Shown: one piece after another, positions 5,425 through 6,670 of the stretch
Layout of the letters: every line of letters begins with the position of its first letter
Numbering within the stretch: the stretch's first letter is position 1
DNA from: Candidatus Bathyarchaeota archaeon
Lineage (GTDB): Archaea > Thermoproteota > Bathyarchaeia > RBG-16-48-13 > GCA-020345945
DNA length: 6,670 bases
Assembly (NCBI GenBank): GCA_020345945.1
Contig: CP070773.1
Coordinates: 1,179,526 to 1,186,195, forward strand
Reading direction: 5' to 3'
The notes under the pieces: generated by a model
Told to the model about the DNA's origin: nothing
Seen by the model: only the letters and a program-made list of their open reading frames with translations
Databases searched by the model: none
Made by a program: the position numbers and the translations under genes

Positions 5425-6670
5425 TTAGAGATAGTTCTCAAGACTTGGATTAAAGTCATCCTTTATTGTCTGCGAGGTTTCTCCATCACTCTGTTTCTTC
5501 CTGGCCACATCTTCATCACTCACAGTTGTGATGACTAGCTGACCATATACTCCATCATAGCCCGGAATGACTTCTAACTTATCTTGCCGGACGTTAAGAA
5601 TCGCATTCGCAATCTCGGGCCCTACCAATTTCGCAATATTCTCTCTACTGGAGTATAGCAGAACTTGGAACTCTGTCCCAAGATTCGAGACCAACCGGCT
5701 ATGGACCTTCTTTACTGAAGGGTTATAGAGGGAACTTGAACCGGTAACTGAGGCGATTATCTCTGAGAGAGGTAGTAGATGTTTAAAGGGGATATGGTCT
5801 TTTGGAATAAAACCAGAGGAGCGATCGGAGAGCTCGAGAACCCGTTGATCAACACCTTTCGTCATTCTCTTGCGACAAATCGGACAAATCCCATTCAACT
5901 CAACAGCCTTCTCAGGCGGTACTGAAAAATCACATTTTCTATGACCGGACCAGTGATATTTTCCATATGCTGGATCAACCTCGATCGTACCTTTGAGTAC
6001 AGATCTATCGTTCATCCTGATTGAATTAATCAAGAGTTCATAGGTTGGTTCAACTGTCTCGAAGAGATTGGCCTCTCTGCCAAGTCTCCAATCCCATGGA
6101 CTATGAGAATCGCTGTTAGAGACAAGCACGTATCGATCAAGCTCGCTTAATCGCCAGTTCATTGGGGGATCTGAGGAGAGACCCGTCTCAAGAGCATGAA
6201 TCTCACCTGACTTTTCCTGATAACAATCAGAGACTGAATCGAACCCGGAGAAGGCACCGAAGAGACTGAACCAAGGCGTCCAAACATGTGCCGGAATAAC
6301 CTCATTCATTCTGGAAATACCCAATACCTCTTCAACGAGTTCTACAGCAGACATGTCAAGATTGGGTCTCCCATCCTGTTCGAGATCCCCAAATCCTGCA
6401 AGCCGATCATTGATCTGATCAACATGATCGAAGGAAGGAGAAAGAAGCAGATGATGGATACGCTTTGTCTTTCCTTCGAACTTGAAGTTCGTACAGACCT
6501 CGCCGGTCAGAAGGAAACGAACATCTAGTTTTGAGTTTATATTGGCCGTGAAGAACCCATTCTTGTTCTCGTCTGTAAGTACACTTTTCAGTTCCTTAAG
6601 CCAGAGGGGATGTGTGAAGTCGCCAGTCCCGAGAAGATCAAGTCCCTTTACCTTCGCGTTTCGAACAAGA
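5425..6670 (-). CDS. endoQ: Endonuclease Q (PHP-domain nuclease for deaminated DNA bases); N-terminus outside window
   Basis: EndoQ cuts DNA on the 5' side of uracil, hypoxanthine, xanthine and abasic sites. Reading stays open from the right edge to the TAA at 5425-5427, giving 414 residues, so only the first roughly 15-30 (with the HxH metal motif) are missing; the ATG at 6354 is internal. Visible PHP metal-site motifs are GTGDFTHP (14-21), GEV (56-58), IPAHVWTPWF (125-134, His128) and SNSDSHSPW (184-192, Asp187/His189), plus ETGLSSDPPMNWR (161-173), a family hallmark. The zinc-binding region follows: GHRKC (242-246, Cys246) and CPICRKRMTKGVDQR (262-276, Cys262/Cys265). The C-terminal DNA-binding domain ends in NPSLENYL, resembling a PCNA-interacting (PIP) box, in keeping with reports that Thermococcales EndoQ works with PCNA. 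It is the upstream gene of an operon with cooC. All visible catalytic residues are intact. Confidence 0.93.
   Translation of the reverse strand, partial: LVRNAKVKGLDLLGTGDFTHPLWLKELKSVLTDENKNGFFTANINSKLDVRFLLTGEVCTNFKFEGKTKRIHHLLLSPSFDHVDQINDRLAGFGDLEQDGRPNLDMSAVELVEEVLGISRMNEVIPAHVWTPWFSLFGAFSGFDSVSDCYQEKSGEIHALETGLSSDPPMNWRLSELDRYVLVSNSDSHSPWDWRLGREANLFETVEPTYELLINSIRMNDRSVLKGTIEVDPAYGKYHWSGHRKCDFSVPPEKAVELNGICPICRKRMTKGVDQRVLELSDRSSGFIPKDHIPFKHLLPLSEIIASVTGSSSLYNPSVKKVHSRLVSNLGTEFQVLLYSSRENIAKLVGPEIANAILNVRQDKLEVIPGYDGVYGQLVITTVSDEDVARKKQSDGETSQTIKDDFNPSLENYL

Noticed and set aside
6286..6528. 80-residue plus-strand open frame at the right end
   Set aside because: It is antisense to the in-frame N-terminal extension of EndoQ, whose PHP motifs prove the minus strand is coding there.

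Overview
The window looks like chromosomal DNA from an archaeon of the TACK or Asgard kind; a Bathyarchaeia-like lineage is my best guess, but the sequence does not settle this. The support is endonuclease Q (a mainly archaeal repair nuclease), an archaeal-style citG-like protein, a tRNA m1A58 methyltransferase fused to the archaeal-type N-terminal domain, an Lrp/AsnC regulator, arginine written mostly with AGA/AGG, TTG starts, one apparently leaderless gene and others with GGTG-type ribosome binding sites.

Layout. Five genes read rightwards: the C-terminal part of a coiled-coil protein running off the left edge (1-635), a triphosphoribosyl-dephospho-CoA synthase (CitG/MdcB) homologue (699-1667), an Lrp/AsnC transcription factor (1796-2263), a fold-type I PLP aminotransferase (2487-3665) and TrmI (3738-4517). 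Two genes read leftwards and converge on TrmI: a CooC-type nickel-insertion ATPase (4558-5406) and, upstream of it, endonuclease Q (5425-6670), whose N-terminus lies beyond the right edge. All the genes look intact apart from the two cut by the window edges. No gene-free stretch reaches 300 bases; the longest is the 223-base aminotransferase leader. I see no tRNA, rRNA, CRISPR array or mobile element.

How the genes fit together. The clearest functional pair is the Lrp regulator followed by an amino-acid aminotransferase. The leader of the aminotransferase gene carries a near-perfect 21-bp palindrome flanked by two identical 9-bp direct repeats, and the lrp promoter region carries four TTGAA boxes spaced one helical turn apart. 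Both look like operators of a small amino-acid-responsive circuit. The endoQ-cooC pair is almost certainly one transcript, joining base-deamination repair to maturation of a Ni enzyme such as CO dehydrogenase/acetyl-CoA synthase. No CO dehydrogenase gene is visible, so the reason for this coupling is unknown. The citG-like gene has no citrate lyase or malonate decarboxylase partner here and its archaeal role is open.

I do not see a clearly new multi-gene defence or biosynthetic system. The points most worth following up are the non-coding structures of the lrp-aminotransferase region, the endoQ-cooC linkage with its possible PCNA-binding tail, and the orphan citG-like enzyme.
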